Positions 54,819-63,539 of a stretch of 64,000 nucleotides of DNA are shown one piece after another. Origin of the DNA: Sphingomonas sp. UV9. Its GTDB lineage: Bacteria > Pseudomonadota > Alphaproteobacteria > Sphingomonadales > Sphingomonadaceae. Below the pieces are notes generated by a model. It did no database searches. It was not told where the DNA came from and was given only the letters and a program-made list of their open reading frames with translations. The position numbers and the translations under genes are program-made. How positions within the stretch are numbered: position 1 is the first letter of the stretch; each line of letters starts with the position of its first letter. The stretch is taken from NCBI RefSeq assembly GCF_004101245.1, contig NZ_SCIN01000003.1, positions 310,001 through 374,000 of the forward strand. The letters run 5' to 3'.

Positions 54819-56402
54819 ATGACTCGATCGATCCTGGGGTTTTTCCCTTCGCGCCCAACCCCGGTTGAAGAATATCACCCCGGCGTAGGCCGGGGCTCAA
54901 TTGGGAAGGCCAACGTAATGATGCGCAGCGCACTTTCAGCGGCGTCCCCCGGTTGGGCCCCGGCCTACGCCGGGGTGAAGGCTGTGTTGCGTGGGCGTGA
55001 GGCTCGATCGGTTCTCGCGTCGGTCGGATTGATGGCTGTCGTTATGAGCGGGGCGGCCAGCGCGCAGGACGCGCCAGCACCCCAGCAAGCTCCCGCCGAC
55101 CCGGCCGCGCCAACCCCCGCAGCCGCTGGCGACCAGTCCGGCGGCCTAGTGGTCGACGTCACCGGCGGCATCTCCGCACCGATGCCGATCGCGATTCCCG
55201 TCATGCCGACCGCTGCGGTGGTGTCGACACCCGCCGGCTCGACCGACGTGCTCGGCCGCCAGCTGTCCGAAATCGTCACCAACGATCTGCGCAACTCCGG
55301 CCTGTTCACCCCACTGTCGCCGGGCCAGCTTCGCCCGGTCACCTTCCCCGAAGTGACCGCACCCGGGTTCGATTATTGGGGCAGCACCGGCGCGCAGGCG
55401 CTGGTGCAGGGCTTCATCCGCGCCAATGGCGACGGCAATCTGACGGTCGGCTGCTACCTCTATGACGTGTCGTCCAAGGCCGAGCTGACCCGCACCGGGT
55501 TCGTCGTATCGCCCTCCGACTGGCGCCGTGCGGGGCATAAATGCGCCGACATGGTCTATACCCGGCTGACCGGCGAGGGCGCGTATTTCGACAGTCGCGT
55601 CGTCTATGTGTCCGAGACCGGGCCCAAGGGTCGCCGCATCAAGCGGCTCGCGATCATGGACCAGGACGGCGCCAATCACCGCTTCCTGACCAACGGCCAG
55701 TCGATCGTCCTGACCCCGCGGTTCGCACCGAACCAGCAGTCGATCGTCTATATGAGCTATCTCAACAATCGCCCGGCAATCTATGTCTACGACATCGGCT
55801 CGGGCAAACAGCGGCTGGTGGTGGCGAACGCGAACCTGACCTTTGCGCCGCGCTTCTCGCCCGATGGCCGCAACATCCTGTTCTCGATGGCGCAGGGCGG
55901 CAATACCGACGTCTACCGTGTGTCGAGCCAGGGCGGCAGCCCACAACGCCTGACCAACTCGCCGGGGATCGATACCGGCGGCAGCTATTCGCCCGACGGC
56001 AGCCGAATCGTGTTCGAGAGCGATCGCTCGGGCGGGCAGCAGATCTACGTCATGAACGCCGATGGTTCGAACCAGCAGCGGATCAGCTTCGGCGGCGGGC
56101 GCTATGCGACGCCGGTTTGGAGCCCGCGCGGCGACCTGATCGCGTTCACCAAGCTCGGCGGCGGCTTCCGGATCGGCATCATGAGCCCCTCCGGCGGCGG
56201 CGAGAAACTGCTCACCAACGACTGGCAGGACGAGGGGCCGAGCTGGTCGCCGAACGGTCGCGTCATCAACTTCTATCGCTCTGGACGTGGCAGCGGCGGC
56301 AAGGCGGATCTCTGGTCGGTCGACCTGACGGGCGTCAACGAGCGCAAGATCCCGACGCCGCTCGACGGGTCGGATCCGGCCTGGGGCCCGCTTCGCCCAT
56401 AA
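54819..56402 (+). CDS. tolB: Tol-Pal system protein TolB with repeat in N-terminus
   Basis: 527 residues. The TolB N-terminal domain (VVDVTGGISAPMPIAIPV, QLSEIVTNDLRNSGLFTPL) and the WD40-like beta-propeller (PDGRNILFSMAQGGNTDVYRV, GGSYSPDGSRIVFESDRSGGQQIYVMNADGS) are complete. ATG 54819 has GAGGA eight bases upstream. Residues 20-53 are a family A repeat read in frame, ahead of the hydrophobic signal core (about 65-82, VLASVGLMAVVMSGAASAQ). The repeat also offers an internal start: GGAAGG then ATG 54918. Which start is used decides how the signal peptide works. Confidence 0.93.
   Translation: MTRSILGFFPSRPTPVEEYHPGVGRGSIGKANVMMRSALSAASPGWAPAYAGVKAVLRGREARSVLASVGLMAVVMSGAASAQDAPAPQQAPADPAAPTPAAAGDQSGGLVVDVTGGISAPMPIAIPVMPTAAVVSTPAGSTDVLGRQLSEIVTNDLRNSGLFTPLSPGQLRPVTFPEVTAPGFDYWGSTGAQALVQGFIRANGDGNLTVGCYLYDVSSKAELTRTGFVVSPSDWRRAGHKCADMVYTRLTGEGAYFDSRVVYVSETGPKGRRIKRLAIMDQDGANHRFLTNGQSIVLTPRFAPNQQSIVYMSYLNNRPAIYVYDIGSGKQRLVVANANLTFAPRFSPDGRNILFSMAQGGNTDVYRVSSQGGSPQRLTNSPGIDTGGSYSPDGSRIVFESDRSGGQQIYVMNADGSNQQRISFGGGRYATPVWSPRGDLIAFTKLGGGFRIGIMSPSGGGEKLLTNDWQDEGPSWSPNGRVINFYRSGRGSGGKADLWSVDLTGVNERKIPTPLDGSDPAWGPLRP
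54876..54977. repeat. Inverted-repeat element, family A, inside tolB
   Basis: 102 bp (34 codons, in frame) with arms CACCCCGGCGTAGGCCGGGG and CCCCGGCCTACGCCGGGGTG, perfectly complementary over the outer 20 bases. It is translated as residues 20-53 of TolB if ATG 54819 is used. Confidence 0.92.
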
Positions 56403-56453
56403 ACCTGCTATGGGGGCAGGACGGGGAATATGACTTTCTACGGGAGACTATCT

Positions 56454-56981
56454 ATGTCGAAGCTTTCCAACATCTTGCTCGCGTGTACCGCGCTCATCGC
56501 CGTCGCCGGTTGCGCGAAGAAGCGTCCCGCCGTGCTGCCGCCCGCACCGGTCGACAACAACGCGGCCGTCGATCCCAATGCCGGCATGAACAACGGCAAT
56601 GTCGGCGGCGCGATCGTGCCGGGGTCGGATGCCGACTTCCAGCGCTCGGTCAGCTCGAACACGGTGAATTTCGGTCTCGACATGTACGACATCGATCCGA
56701 CCGCGCGCGCGATCCTCGACAGCCAGGCGCAGTGGCTGGCCAAGTTCCCGAACCAGCGCATCACGATCGAAGGCCATGCCGACGAGCGCGGCACGCGCGA
56801 ATATAACCTGGCACTTGGCGATCGTCGTGCGAACGCGACCAAGAACTATCTGGCCGCCAAGGGCGTGTCGGCGTCGCGGATGACGACGATCAGCTACGGC
56901 AAGGAGCGCCCGGTGGCGATGGGCTCGGACGACCAGAGCTGGGCGGCGAACCGTCGCGCGGTCACGGTGGTGCTGAACTGA
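56454..56981 (+). CDS. pal: Peptidoglycan-associated lipoprotein Pal
   Basis: 175 residues. Lipobox VAGC (C20), a short Ala/Asn-rich linker, then an OmpA-like peptidoglycan-binding domain (FPNQRITIEGHADERGTREYNLALGDRRANATKNYLAAKGV) that binds diaminopimelate. Anchors the outer membrane and is moved by TolB. ATG 56454 has GGGAG seven bases upstream. Last gene of the tol cluster. Confidence 0.97.
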   Translation: MSKLSNILLACTALIAVAGCAKKRPAVLPPAPVDNNAAVDPNAGMNNGNVGGAIVPGSDADFQRSVSSNTVNFGLDMYDIDPTARAILDSQAQWLAKFPNQRITIEGHADERGTREYNLALGDRRANATKNYLAAKGVSASRMTTISYGKERPVAMGSDDQSWAANRRAVTVVLN

Positions 56982-56991
56982 CGAGAGTGCC

Positions 56992-57028
56992 GCGCGTGCT
57001 GGTAAGGCATTAGGATGCCAGCACGCGC
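56992..57028 (+). terminator. Hairpin after pal
   Basis: GCGCGTGCTGG pairs perfectly with CCAGCACGCGC around a 15-base loop, 11 bp after the pal stop. No T-run follows, so termination may be weak or rho-dependent. Confidence 0.5.
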
Positions 57029-57039
57029 CATCTACACGC

Positions 57040-57121
57040 CGTCATCCTGACGAAAGTCAGGATCCAGAGCCATGATGGACGACGCCCGTTACTCTGGATC
57101 CTGACTTTCGTCAGGATGACG
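57040..57121. repeat. Inverted-repeat element, family G
   Basis: 82 bp with arms CGTCATCCTGACGAAAGTCA and TGACTTTCGTCAGGATGACG, continuing GGATCCAGAG/CTCTGGATCC inside: about 30 bp of nearly perfect stem. Between convergent pal and the S1/P1 nuclease gene. Confidence 0.92.
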
Positions 57122-57164
57122 GGATTTGGAAGCTCGGTGCAACGCACGGACCTTCGCGAAAGAT

Positions 57165-58016
57165 TTACCCCAAAGCCCTGTCGAGCAGTTTCGCCAGACG
57201 GATACCCCCGCGGCGAACCTCCTCGCGCGACACCGGCACCATTTTCGCGATCGTCGCCTGGTCCAGCTTCACCCGCGCCGGCACCGTACCGCACGCATCC
57301 CCGCCGAGCGCCGCCGCATAGGCGGTATGCGAAACCTCCCAGCCCTCGCGGCTCCAGTCTGCAACCGTGCCCGCGCCGACCTTCGCCCGCTCGGCCGCGG
57401 AATACCGGCGCACCAGCGATGGCGGCGCCGAGATGGCGCGCTCGGGCAGCGGCCCGTCCCAGATCGAATGGAGATTGAACCGCGCAGGCGCGTAGATGCC
57501 GTAATCCGCCTTCACGTCGTTGCCACCCTTGTCGTGGCGGTCGCCCGCGTGGAGCGGCTGGTGCAGATCGCCGACGAAATGGATCAGGAACGCCAGCGCC
57601 TGGACGCGGTCCTTGGGCGACGTGGCGCGATCCCGCAGCAGTTTCACGTCGCGGTCGATCTGCGCGGACACGCAATCGCCGTCCTTGCACGCGGGCGTCA
57701 GGTCGAACGGCGCGCAGACGTCGACGTTCTGGTAATGCCAGCTATACGCGAACCCGAACCGCGACTTGCCGTCGGCGGTCTTGAGCGGCTTGACGCAGTC
57801 GGCCCAGACGCTCGCTTCCTCGATCGTCCCCGCCGGGCATTCGGGCGTGTCGAGCAGCGCCTGTTGCGCGAGCAGTCGACGGATCGCCACCTTCGTCTTC
57901 GGCGTGACATTGGCATAGGCGATCTGCGCGACCGTTTCGTGGCCATATTCCCAATAGGCGCTGGCGGGGGAGGCGAGGCCGAGCAAGGCGATCGCGGCGA
58001 GGACATGGCGCTTCAT
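57165..58016 (-). CDS. Secreted S1/P1-type nuclease
   Basis: 283 residues. A signal peptide ends in SPASA; the mature end YWEYGHETVAQIAY supplies the N-terminal Trp that co-ordinates zinc in this family. Other zinc ligands are in FLIHFVGDLHQPLHAGDRHDKGGND and NLHSIWDGPLPE. It cleaves single-stranded nucleic acid, and may help scavenge phosphate or nucleosides. Its ATG overlaps the stop of the peptidase gene (ATGA). Confidence 0.95.
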   Translation of the reverse strand: MKRHVLAAIALLGLASPASAYWEYGHETVAQIAYANVTPKTKVAIRRLLAQQALLDTPECPAGTIEEASVWADCVKPLKTADGKSRFGFAYSWHYQNVDVCAPFDLTPACKDGDCVSAQIDRDVKLLRDRATSPKDRVQALAFLIHFVGDLHQPLHAGDRHDKGGNDVKADYGIYAPARFNLHSIWDGPLPERAISAPPSLVRRYSAAERAKVGAGTVADWSREGWEVSHTAYAAALGGDACGTVPARVKLDQATIAKMVPVSREEVRRGGIRLAKLLDRALG

Positions 58017-58933
58017 GCCGCTTCGTTAGCGTAGATCGCGACGGTCCGGCTACCCTGCGAAGACGCCGTGCCGCGGTACATGCCGACGGTGTTGAACCCC
58101 CAGGCCATGCCACCGTCAGGCGCCGCGACGATCACCCCGCCCGTGCCGCCGAGCGCCTTCACTTCGGCCAGCACCGCGTCGGCGGCGACCTGCAGCGATT
58201 CGCCGGCCAGCCGTACCCGCGCGGCAATCTCGTGGCCGACGCCGACGCGCAGGAAATACTCGCCCGAGCCGGTGCACGATACCGCACAGGCGCGGTCGTC
58301 GGCGAAGGTGCCCGCGCCGACCACCGGCGTATCGCCGATCCGGCCCCAGCGTTTGCCGGTGACCCCGCCGGTCGAGGTGGCAGCGGCGACATGGCCGTGG
58401 GAGTCGCAGGCAACAGCGCCGACCGTGCCGTATTTCATGTCGACGTCGAACCCGCCGCCATCGGCCTGGAACTCGGCGAATTGGCGACGGCGTTCGTCGG
58501 TCGCGAACCAGTCCGCGTCCGCTTGCGGCAATGCTCGGTCGCGCGAGAACGCGTCGGCGCCTGCCCCTGCGAGGAACACATGCCGGCCGTCGTCGAGTAT
58601 CGCGCGCGCGAGCCCGACCGGGTTGCGCGTCGCGGTGGCCGCCGCGACTGCCCCCGCCGCCCGCGTGCGCCCGTCCATGATCGCCGCATCGAGCTCCAGC
58701 GTGCCGTCGTGCGTGAACACCGCGCCGCGTCCCGAATTGAAGTGCGGATCGTCCTCCAGCACCCGCACCGCCGCCTCGACCGCGTCGAGCGCATCCCCGC
58801 CGGCCGCGAGCACCGCTGATCCGGCATCGAGCGCGCGCGACAGGCCGGCGCGTGCCCCCGCGTCCTGGTCGGGCGAGACCATCTCGGCATCGAGTTTGCC
58901 GGCGCCGCCGTGAATGACGAGAGTCCAGGTCAT
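58013..58933 (-). CDS. Isoaspartyl peptidase/L-asparaginase (Ntn hydrolase)
   Basis: 306 residues, type-2 asparaginase. The autocleavage site is in DMKYGTVGAVACDSHGHVAAATSTGG, where the Thr of GTVGA becomes the nucleophile. VIHGGAG at the start and ILEDDPHFNSGRGAVF-like region are typical. No signal peptide, so cytoplasmic. It overlaps genes on both sides by ATGA. Confidence 0.94.
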   Translation of the reverse strand: MTWTLVIHGGAGKLDAEMVSPDQDAGARAGLSRALDAGSAVLAAGGDALDAVEAAVRVLEDDPHFNSGRGAVFTHDGTLELDAAIMDGRTRAAGAVAAATATRNPVGLARAILDDGRHVFLAGAGADAFSRDRALPQADADWFATDERRRQFAEFQADGGGFDVDMKYGTVGAVACDSHGHVAAATSTGGVTGKRWGRIGDTPVVGAGTFADDRACAVSCTGSGEYFLRVGVGHEIAARVRLAGESLQVAADAVLAEVKALGGTGGVIVAAPDGGMAWGFNTVGMYRGTASSQGSRTVAIYANEAA

Positions 58934-60069
58934 GATGGTGCTTTCGGGAGGAGGGGACGCAAGCCGATCAGCGGGCGGAGCGGAGCGATGCTCCGGCCGA
59001 TCAGGTAGAAGGCGAGGCAGCCGACGATCGTCGCGGCGAGCAGGCACGCGAACTCCGCCCAGCCGGGCAGGCCGGCGGGAAGCAGCGCGTACATGCCGAG
59101 GACGATGATCGTCTGGTGGATCAGGTAGAAGGGGAGCACCGCCTCGGTCAGCATCGGGCGCCAGCGATGATCGTGGTTCCAATGACGTTCGGCGATCCCG
59201 ATCAGCGCGATGATCCCGCCCCATTGCTCGAACGCGTGCGCTGCGCCGTAGGGCAAGTAGACCCATCGCGGCGTGACCACGCCTGCGGCCCAGCGTAGCT
59301 CGATGACGATGACGACGGCATAGCCCGCCACGGCGGTGACGGCCGCGATTTTCCACCAGCGCGCGATCGCCGCCATCGCCGGTCCGGACCGGGCGAGACC
59401 GAAGCCGAACAGAAAGGCCGGGAAATAGGTGACGTGCGCGATCCAGTCGCCCCACAATGCCTGACTTTCGCCGACCATGTTCAGCCACCAGGCGTGGACG
59501 AAGACGAGCCACGCGAGCGGAACCACGAAGACCGCCCAGCCGGCAAACACCCGGTCGAACACACGCTGCACCCAGTCACCGCGGACGACGATCAGCCCCA
59601 GCGTCAATACCGCGGTGTACGCCCAGAGGTAGACGACGAACCAGAGGTGGTTCCAGGTCGGCAGCGACAGCCCGGCGAGCTTGCTGAAACGGAAATAGTC
59701 GTGGCTCCAGAACGTCCAGTAGCTGCCGGCATACCCATGCTTGGTGACCAGCTCGACCCAGGGTTGCGGCGGGACGATGACGGCAATCCCGAACACCAGC
59801 GGCACCAGCAACCGATTGCAGCGATTGGCGAAAAACCCGCCCGTGCTGCCGGACCGCGCCAGCAACGCGCGGCTGGCATAGCCCGATACGACGAACAGCA
59901 GCGTCAGCCGCCACGCGTTGCTGGCCAGCATCGGCAGCCGCACCCAATCCTCGACGTGCAGCGACTTCACGTGGAAGTTCCACGGCACGAACACCATGCC
60001 GATATGGTACACGATCAGCAGCGCGAACGCGCCGATCCGTAGCCAGTCCATGCCGTAATGCCGCGTCAT
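58930..60069 (-). CDS. Acyltransferase family 3 (OpgC/OafA-like) membrane protein
   Basis: 379 residues with about ten TM helices. The N-terminal MDWLRIGAFALLIVYHIGMVF with the conserved His, and RLTLLFVVSGYASRALLARSG, FFANRCNRLLVPLVFGI, mark family 3 acyltransferases, which O-acylate surface glycans or osmoregulated glucans. The substrate is unknown. It is the first gene of a three-gene coupled unit with the peptidase and nuclease. Confidence 0.93.
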   Translation of the reverse strand: MTRHYGMDWLRIGAFALLIVYHIGMVFVPWNFHVKSLHVEDWVRLPMLASNAWRLTLLFVVSGYASRALLARSGSTGGFFANRCNRLLVPLVFGIAVIVPPQPWVELVTKHGYAGSYWTFWSHDYFRFSKLAGLSLPTWNHLWFVVYLWAYTAVLTLGLIVVRGDWVQRVFDRVFAGWAVFVVPLAWLVFVHAWWLNMVGESQALWGDWIAHVTYFPAFLFGFGLARSGPAMAAIARWWKIAAVTAVAGYAVVIVIELRWAAGVVTPRWVYLPYGAAHAFEQWGGIIALIGIAERHWNHDHRWRPMLTEAVLPFYLIHQTIIVLGMYALLPAGLPGWAEFACLLAATIVGCLAFYLIGRSIAPLRPLIGLRPLLPKAPS

Positions 60070-60152
60070 CGCGCGGCCCTACGGGGCGGGGCGCGGTGCC
60101 GCAAGCGTGCGGCGGCTCATCCGTTCCCGGTGTCGGCCGAGCCTTGGCCGGC

Positions 60153-60674
60153 TCAGGCCTTCATGCGCGGCGTGCCGAGGAAGTCGCGCTTGCCGATCGG
60201 CACGCCCTGCGCGCGCAGGATCGCGTAGGCGGTGGTCGCGTGGAAATAGAAATTGGGCTGCGAGAACGACAACAGGAAGTTCGCGCCGGTGAACGGCATG
60301 ACGAACGTGCCGAACTCGAACTTCGTATCATTCTCCGCCAGCGTGTCGAACTCGTCCTTGTCGATCGCCTCCAGCGTCGTGATCGCGTCGCGCAACACCG
60401 TGTGCAGCCCTGCGAAATCGGTCGGCCACGCGCCTCGATCGGGAGAGAAGACGCCGCCGCGGACGCCTTCGATCCCACCGACCGAATGCGCCGCGCAGGA
60501 TTTCACCTGATAGCCGAACGGCAGCATGTCCTCGGCGAGCTTCGCATCGATCAACGCCGCAGGCTCGATGCCGCGTTCGACGGCGAACGCCTCGGCCTTG
60601 TCGATCAGCGCATCGACCGCGCGCAGGATCTGTAGGTTCGAGGGAATCGTCGCATCGTAGAGGGAAAAGGTCAT
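60153..60674 (-). CDS. DUF1993 family protein
   Basis: 173 residues, DinB-like helical protein. FSLYDATIPSNLQILRAVDALIDKAEAFA, LAEDMLPFGYQVKSCAAHSVGGIEGVRGG and SQPNFYFHATTAYAILRAQGVPIGKRDFLG are DUF1993 signatures. Function unknown. Starts at ATG 60674, divergent from ispG. Confidence 0.92.
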   Translation of the reverse strand: MTFSLYDATIPSNLQILRAVDALIDKAEAFAVERGIEPAALIDAKLAEDMLPFGYQVKSCAAHSVGGIEGVRGGVFSPDRGAWPTDFAGLHTVLRDAITTLEAIDKDEFDTLAENDTKFEFGTFVMPFTGANFLLSFSQPNFYFHATTAYAILRAQGVPIGKRDFLGTPRMKA

Positions 60675-60792
60675 CGATCGCTCTCCTGCAATATAGGCCC
60701 TGTTATGGAGGACGGCGGCAGCCTCGACCAGCGATGTTCCGTTCCTGCCTTCAAGTCGCTATATACGGCGGCGAACCTCCCGAGGAATCCCC

Positions 60793-61929
60793 ATGTCCCT
60801 TCGTCCCTGGCGCGATATCACCCGCCGCACGAGCCGCCAGATCATGGTCGGCAACGTCCCCGTCGGCGGCGACGCGCCGGTCACGGTGCAGACGATGACC
60901 AACACCCCGACCGATGACGTCAAGGCGACGGTCGATCAGATCCGCCGCTGCGAAGACGCCGGCGTCGACATCATCCGCGTCAGCTGCCCCGACGTCGAAT
61001 CGACCACCGCGCTCAAGCAGATCGTCCGCGCGAGCCGCGTGCCGATCGTCGCGGACATCCATTTCCACTACAAGCGCGCGCTCGAAGCCGCCGATGCGGG
61101 CGCGGCCTGCCTGCGCATCAACCCGGGCAACATCGGCTCCGCGTCGCGCGTGAAGGAAGTCGTCGACGCGGCGAAATCCAACGGCTGCGCGATCCGGATC
61201 GGCGTCAATGGCGGCTCGCTCGAACGGCATTTGCTCGAGAAATATGGCGAGCCTTGCCCGGACGCGCTGGTCGAGTCGGCGATGGATCACATCAAGCTGT
61301 TGCAGGACCATGACTTCCACGAGTTCAAGGTCGCGGTGAAGGCCTCCGACCTGTTCCTCGCGGTCGCGGCGTATCAGCAGCTTGCCGAACAGGTCGATTG
61401 CCCGCTGCATCTCGGCATCACCGAGGCGGGCGGGTTCGTCGGCGGCACGGTGAAGTCGGCGATCGGGATGGGCAGCCTGCTCTGGTACGGCATCGGCGAC
61501 ACGATCCGCGTCTCGCTTTCCGCCGAGCCCGAGGAAGAGGTCCGCGTCGGGTTCGAGATCCTGAAAGCGCTCGGCATCCGCAACCGCGGCGTCCGCGTCG
61601 TGTCGTGCCCGTCCTGCGCACGCCAGGGGTTCGACGTGATCCGCACCGTCCAGGCGCTCGAGGAGCGCTTGCAGCATATCCGCACGCCGATGTCGCTGTC
61701 CGTGCTCGGATGCGTGGTGAACGGCCCGGGCGAAGCGCGCGAGACCGATATCGGCATCACCGGCGGCGGCAACGGCAAGCACATGGTGTACCTCTCGGGC
61801 GTCACCGACCACCACGTCCAGGACGCCGACATGGTCGACCACATCGTCCGCCTGGTCGAAGCCAAGGCCGCCGAGATCGAGGCGGCAGACGAAGCCGCCG
61901 CGGCGCTGGTGCCGGTGGCGGCGGAGTAG
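60793..61929 (+). CDS. ispG: 4-hydroxy-3-methylbut-2-enyl-diphosphate synthase (flavodoxin type)
   Basis: 378 residues; penultimate step of the MEP isoprenoid pathway, using a [4Fe-4S] cluster. The cluster cysteines are in [13 protein letters not shown] and [38 protein letters not shown] is the N-terminal signature. Isoprenoids made here supply the farnesyl group for ctaB and ubiquinone. Stand-alone gene. Confidence 0.97.
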   Translation: MSLRPWRDITRRTSRQIMVGNVPVGGDAPVTVQTMTNTPTDDVKATVDQIRRCEDAGVDIIRVSCPDVESTTALKQIVRASRVPIVADIHFHYKRALEAADAGAACLRINPGNIGSASRVKEVVDAAKSNGCAIRIGVNGGSLERHLLEKYGEPCPDALVESAMDHIKLLQDHDFHEFKVAVKASDLFLAVAAYQQLAEQVDCPLHLGITEAGGFVGGTVKSAIGMGSLLWYGIGDTIRVSLSAEPEEEVRVGFEILKALGIRNRGVRVVSCPSCARQGFDVIRTVQALEERLQHIRTPMSLSVLGCVVNGPGEARETDIGITGGGNGKHMVYLSGVTDHHVQDADMVDHIVRLVEAKAAEIEAADEAAAALVPVAAE

Positions 61930-61966
61930 GTCCCGTGATAGGCTCCAGCCTCGTTGGAGGCCGGCC

Positions 61967-62266
61967 ATGACCTATCATGCTAAAGTCGTCGGTGGGCATG
62001 TTGCTTTGCCCGAGGACCTGCGCCGGGAAGCGGGGATCGAAGACGGCGATTCTCTGGTCGTCGAAGTCGATCCGAATGGCGGCCTGACGATGAAAACCTA
62101 CGCGCAGGTCGTGCGCGAGGTGCAGACCGAGTTTCGCGCTATGGCAGTGCCGGGGTCGGCGCCGGACGATCGCAATCTTGTCGACGAACTGATTGCCGAA
62201 CGCCGCGCCGACGCCGCGCGCGAAAATGCCAAGCTCGAGGAATGGCAGTCGCGCCAGACTTCGTGA
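61967..62266 (+). CDS. AbrB/MazE-type antitoxin
   Basis: 99 residues. The N-terminal swapped-hairpin AbrB domain is seen in YHAKVVGGHVALPEDLRREAGIEDGDSLVVEVD; the acidic/basic C-terminus (ELIAERRADAARENAKLEEW) should wrap around the toxin. It overlaps the PIN toxin gene by 25 bp, the common type II order (antitoxin first). It likely represses its own promoter. Confidence 0.88.
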   Translation: MTYHAKVVGGHVALPEDLRREAGIEDGDSLVVEVDPNGGLTMKTYAQVVREVQTEFRAMAVPGSAPDDRNLVDELIAERRADAARENAKLEEWQSRQTS

Positions 62267-62640
62267 CCGTCGTTTTCGACGCGTCCACCGTCTTGGCGAT
62301 CCTCAAGAATGAAACCGGAGCGGACTTGGCGATCGAGCATGCGCGTGGCGCAATGCTGTCCAGCGTCAATCTGATCGAGGTGCGCAGCAAATTGTTCGAG
62401 ATCGTGTCCGACGTGGAGGCGGTGATCGCAAACCTCGAACGGCTTGAGATCGTGATCATGCCGTTCACCGCGACCCAGGCGAAGATCGCCGCCGATTTAT
62501 GGCCCGTCGTCAAAGGCAAGGACGTGTCGATCGCCGACCGGGTCTGCCTGGCATTGGCCGTCGATCAGGCTGCAACGTTGTGGACGGCGGACAAGGATTG
62601 GGTGACGCTGGGATTGGACTTGGATATCCGCCTCGTCTGA
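62242..62640 (+). CDS. VapC-like PIN-domain toxin
   Basis: 132 residues. The PIN acidic residues are D13 (VVFDASTVLAIL), E46 (SVNLIEVRSKL), D99 (SIADRVCLALA) and D117/D119 (TADKDW), so the active site is complete. PIN toxins are RNases that cut tRNA or rRNA. It overlaps the antitoxin by 25 bp and the next transporter start by one base (TGATG). Confidence 0.9.
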   Translation: MAVAPDFVTVVFDASTVLAILKNETGADLAIEHARGAMLSSVNLIEVRSKLFEIVSDVEAVIANLERLEIVIMPFTATQAKIAADLWPVVKGKDVSIADRVCLALAVDQAATLWTADKDWVTLGLDLDIRLV

Positions 62641-63539
62641 TGACCTCGCGCACCGTCTCCCCCGCACTGGCCTTCGCCGTAGCCGCGTTCAGCATCGGGC
62701 TGTTCTCCATGATGGACGCGGTGATGAAGTCGCTCGTTCTCGCGATCGGCGTCTATAACGCGCTACTGTGGCGGCAGATGATCAGCGTCGGGCTCGGCGC
62801 GGTCGCGTGGCAGCTCGGGAACAGCGGACGACCGAGCAAGCGGGCGCTGAAACTGCACTGCGCGCGGGGGCTGGTCACGACCGCGATGGCGGTGCTGTTC
62901 TTCTGGGGGCTCGCCCGCGTGCCGATGGCGCAGGCGATTTCGCTGACCTACATCGCGCCGATCCTCGCGTTGCTGCTCGCGGCGCTTACGCTGGGTGAGC
63001 GCGTCGGGTGGAAGACGTTCGTCGCGTCGATCGCCGCGCTTGGCGGCGTGCTGGTGGTGATGATCGGGCAAGGGCGCGAGGTGCCTGGACCCGAGACGTT
63101 CCATGGCACGCTGGCGATCCTCGGGTCGGCGGTGCTGTATGCGGTCAACCTCGTGATCGCGCGGATGCAGAGTCAGGCGGCACGGCCCGGCGAGATCGCG
63201 TTCTTCCAGGCGCTCGTCATCACCGCGACGCTGGCGCTGGCGGCGCCGTGGCTGGCGGTGGTTCCCGAGGCGGCGCAGTGGCCCAAGCTCGTGCTCGCCG
63301 CCGGGCTCGCCACCGCGTCGTTGTGGCTGCTCGGCTGGGCCTATGCGCACGGCGACACCGGCTTCCTCGCGACCACCGAATACACCTCGTTCGTCTATGC
63401 CGCGGTGCTGGGTTTCCTGGTGTTCGGCGAGCGGGTATCGGCATTCACGCTGGCAGGCGCGGCGATCATCGTCGTCGCGTGCCTGTACGCGGCGCGGCGG
63501 CGTGACATCGCGCAGAGTTCGATCGAGGCAAGTGCATGA
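62640..63539 (+). CDS. DMT superfamily transporter (EamA)
   Basis: 299 residues, about ten TM helices in two EamA repeats: FSIGLFSMMDAVMKSLVLAIGVYNALLWRQ, ARVPMAQAISLTYIAPILALLLAALTLGERV in the first; GTLAILGSAVLYAVNLVIARM and EYTSFVYAAVLGFLVFGERVSAFTLAGAAIIV in the second. Substrate unknown. ATG 62640 overlaps the toxin stop; its stop overlaps the next ATG (ATGA). Confidence 0.92.
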   Translation: MTSRTVSPALAFAVAAFSIGLFSMMDAVMKSLVLAIGVYNALLWRQMISVGLGAVAWQLGNSGRPSKRALKLHCARGLVTTAMAVLFFWGLARVPMAQAISLTYIAPILALLLAALTLGERVGWKTFVASIAALGGVLVVMIGQGREVPGPETFHGTLAILGSAVLYAVNLVIARMQSQAARPGEIAFFQALVITATLALAAPWLAVVPEAAQWPKLVLAAGLATASLWLLGWAYAHGDTGFLATTEYTSFVYAAVLGFLVFGERVSAFTLAGAAIIVVACLYAARRRDIAQSSIEASA

